NCBI GenBank assembly: GCA_964543205.1 | Contig: CAZIXB010000013.1 | Coordinates: 1 to 24,030, forward strand | Direction: 5' to 3' | DNA from: CAYSRM01 sp964543205 | Lineage (GTDB): Bacteria > Verrucomicrobiota > Kiritimatiellia > UBA8416 > CAYSRM01 | DNA: 24,030 nucleotides | In this document: positions 23,890 to 24,030 of the stretch, in pieces | How the letters are laid out: each line of letters opens with the position of its first letter | How positions within the stretch are numbered: position 1 is the first letter of the stretch | Translations under genes and position numbers: made by a program | Notes under the pieces: generated by a model | Told to the model about the DNA's origin: nothing | Databases searched by the model: none | Seen by the model: only the letters and a program-made list of their open reading frames with translations

Positions 23890-23912
23890 CTGCCGGATGG
23901 TCTTCCGGGCAG
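23890..23912. other. Hairpin in the divergent region between the PLP enzyme and tRNA-Gly
   Basis: CTGCCGGA (23890-23897) pairs with TCCGGGCAG (23904-23912), 8 bp with one bulged G and a short loop. Neither strand has a T-run directly after the stem, so it is unlikely to be an intrinsic terminator. It sits in the AT-rich 164-nt gap that must hold the promoters for both the minus-strand cluster and the tRNA. An operator or 5'-leader stem for the PLP-enzyme operon is possible. I see no convincing -35/-10 pair nearby. Confidence 0.35.
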
Positions 23913-23980
23913 GAATTTCAATGCTTGATTTTTTCGAAAGTAAATGTGATTTTATTGAGCTTGGTCGTATATGAAATTGA

Positions 23981-24030
23981 GCGGGAGTAATTCAGAGGCA
24001 GAATGTCAGCTTCCCAAGCTGAACGTCGGG
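23981..24030 (+). tRNA. tRNA-Gly(CCC), 5' part, cut by the window end
   Basis: The segment gives the acceptor strand GCGGGAG, a D-arm with ATTC/GAAT stem and AGAGGCA loop, and a perfect 5-bp anticodon stem TCAGC/GCTGA around loop TTCCCAA. The anticodon is CCC, read from U33 being the second loop base, so it decodes GGG. The variable loop (ACGTC) and the start of the T-stem (GGG) follow, and then the window ends. The layout is close to the E. coli glyU type. Confidence 0.9.

Noticed and set aside
23890..23912. Hairpin as an intrinsic terminator for either strand
   Set aside because: No T-run immediately follows the stem in either orientation. It is kept only as an unexplained hairpin.

Overview
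The window looks like a Gram-negative bacterial chromosome segment of moderate GC with tightly packed genes. The evidence for an outer membrane is a beta-barrel protein ending in Phe, a polysaccharide-export lipoprotein and a family-9 (heptosyltransferase-like) glycosyltransferase. An RNase HIII of the DESGKGDFFGP type, a fused Wzz/BY-kinase, a CoA-transferase/GNAT fusion and an ADP-forming acyl-CoA synthetase together suggest an anaerobe-like lineage. The PVC group (Kiritimatiellota/Lentisphaerota) or Omnitrophota is possible, but this is a weak inference from gene content only.

Region 1 (1-7778, plus strand) is a complete tryptophan operon: trpE, trpG, trpD, trpC, a stand-alone response-regulator receiver gene, trpF, trpB, trpA, then a YbgC-like hotdog thioesterase. 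These genes cover all steps from chorismate to tryptophan. No trp leader peptide or attenuator is visible in the 154 nt upstream. Instead there are two copies of a short repeat (TGAGATATGCGGGYTAA), and an inverted copy fills the 14-nt gap at the far end of the operon.

Region 2 (7793-8985) holds rnhC (RNase HIII, minus strand, convergent with the thioesterase) and a divergent promoter region.

Region 3 (8986-14491, plus strand) is an exopolysaccharide/capsule export locus. It encodes an outer-membrane beta-barrel protein, a Wzz chain-length regulator fused to a tyrosine autokinase, a Wza-like export lipoprotein, a secreted Ala-rich helical protein with a poly-Thr tail, and a small membrane-anchored TPR-like protein. 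A 211-nt leader before the Wzz gene contains hairpins and a convincing intrinsic terminator, so it may be an attenuator or riboswitch.

Region 4 (14510-23816, minus strand, read right to left) is a probable operon. It contains a PLP-dependent Cys/Met-metabolism enzyme, an ADP-forming acyl-CoA synthetase, an acetyl-CoA hydrolase/transferase fused to a GNAT domain, a large multi-spanning membrane protein of GT-C/PTPS-related type, and a family-9 glycosyltransferase. The first three fit an amino-acid-to-acyl-CoA-to-acid energy-conserving route. The last two fit cell-surface glycan assembly and link functionally to region 3.

The window ends inside a tRNA-Gly(CCC) gene. I found no insertion sequence, phage gene, CRISPR array or rRNA. 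No gap between genes exceeds about 210 nt.
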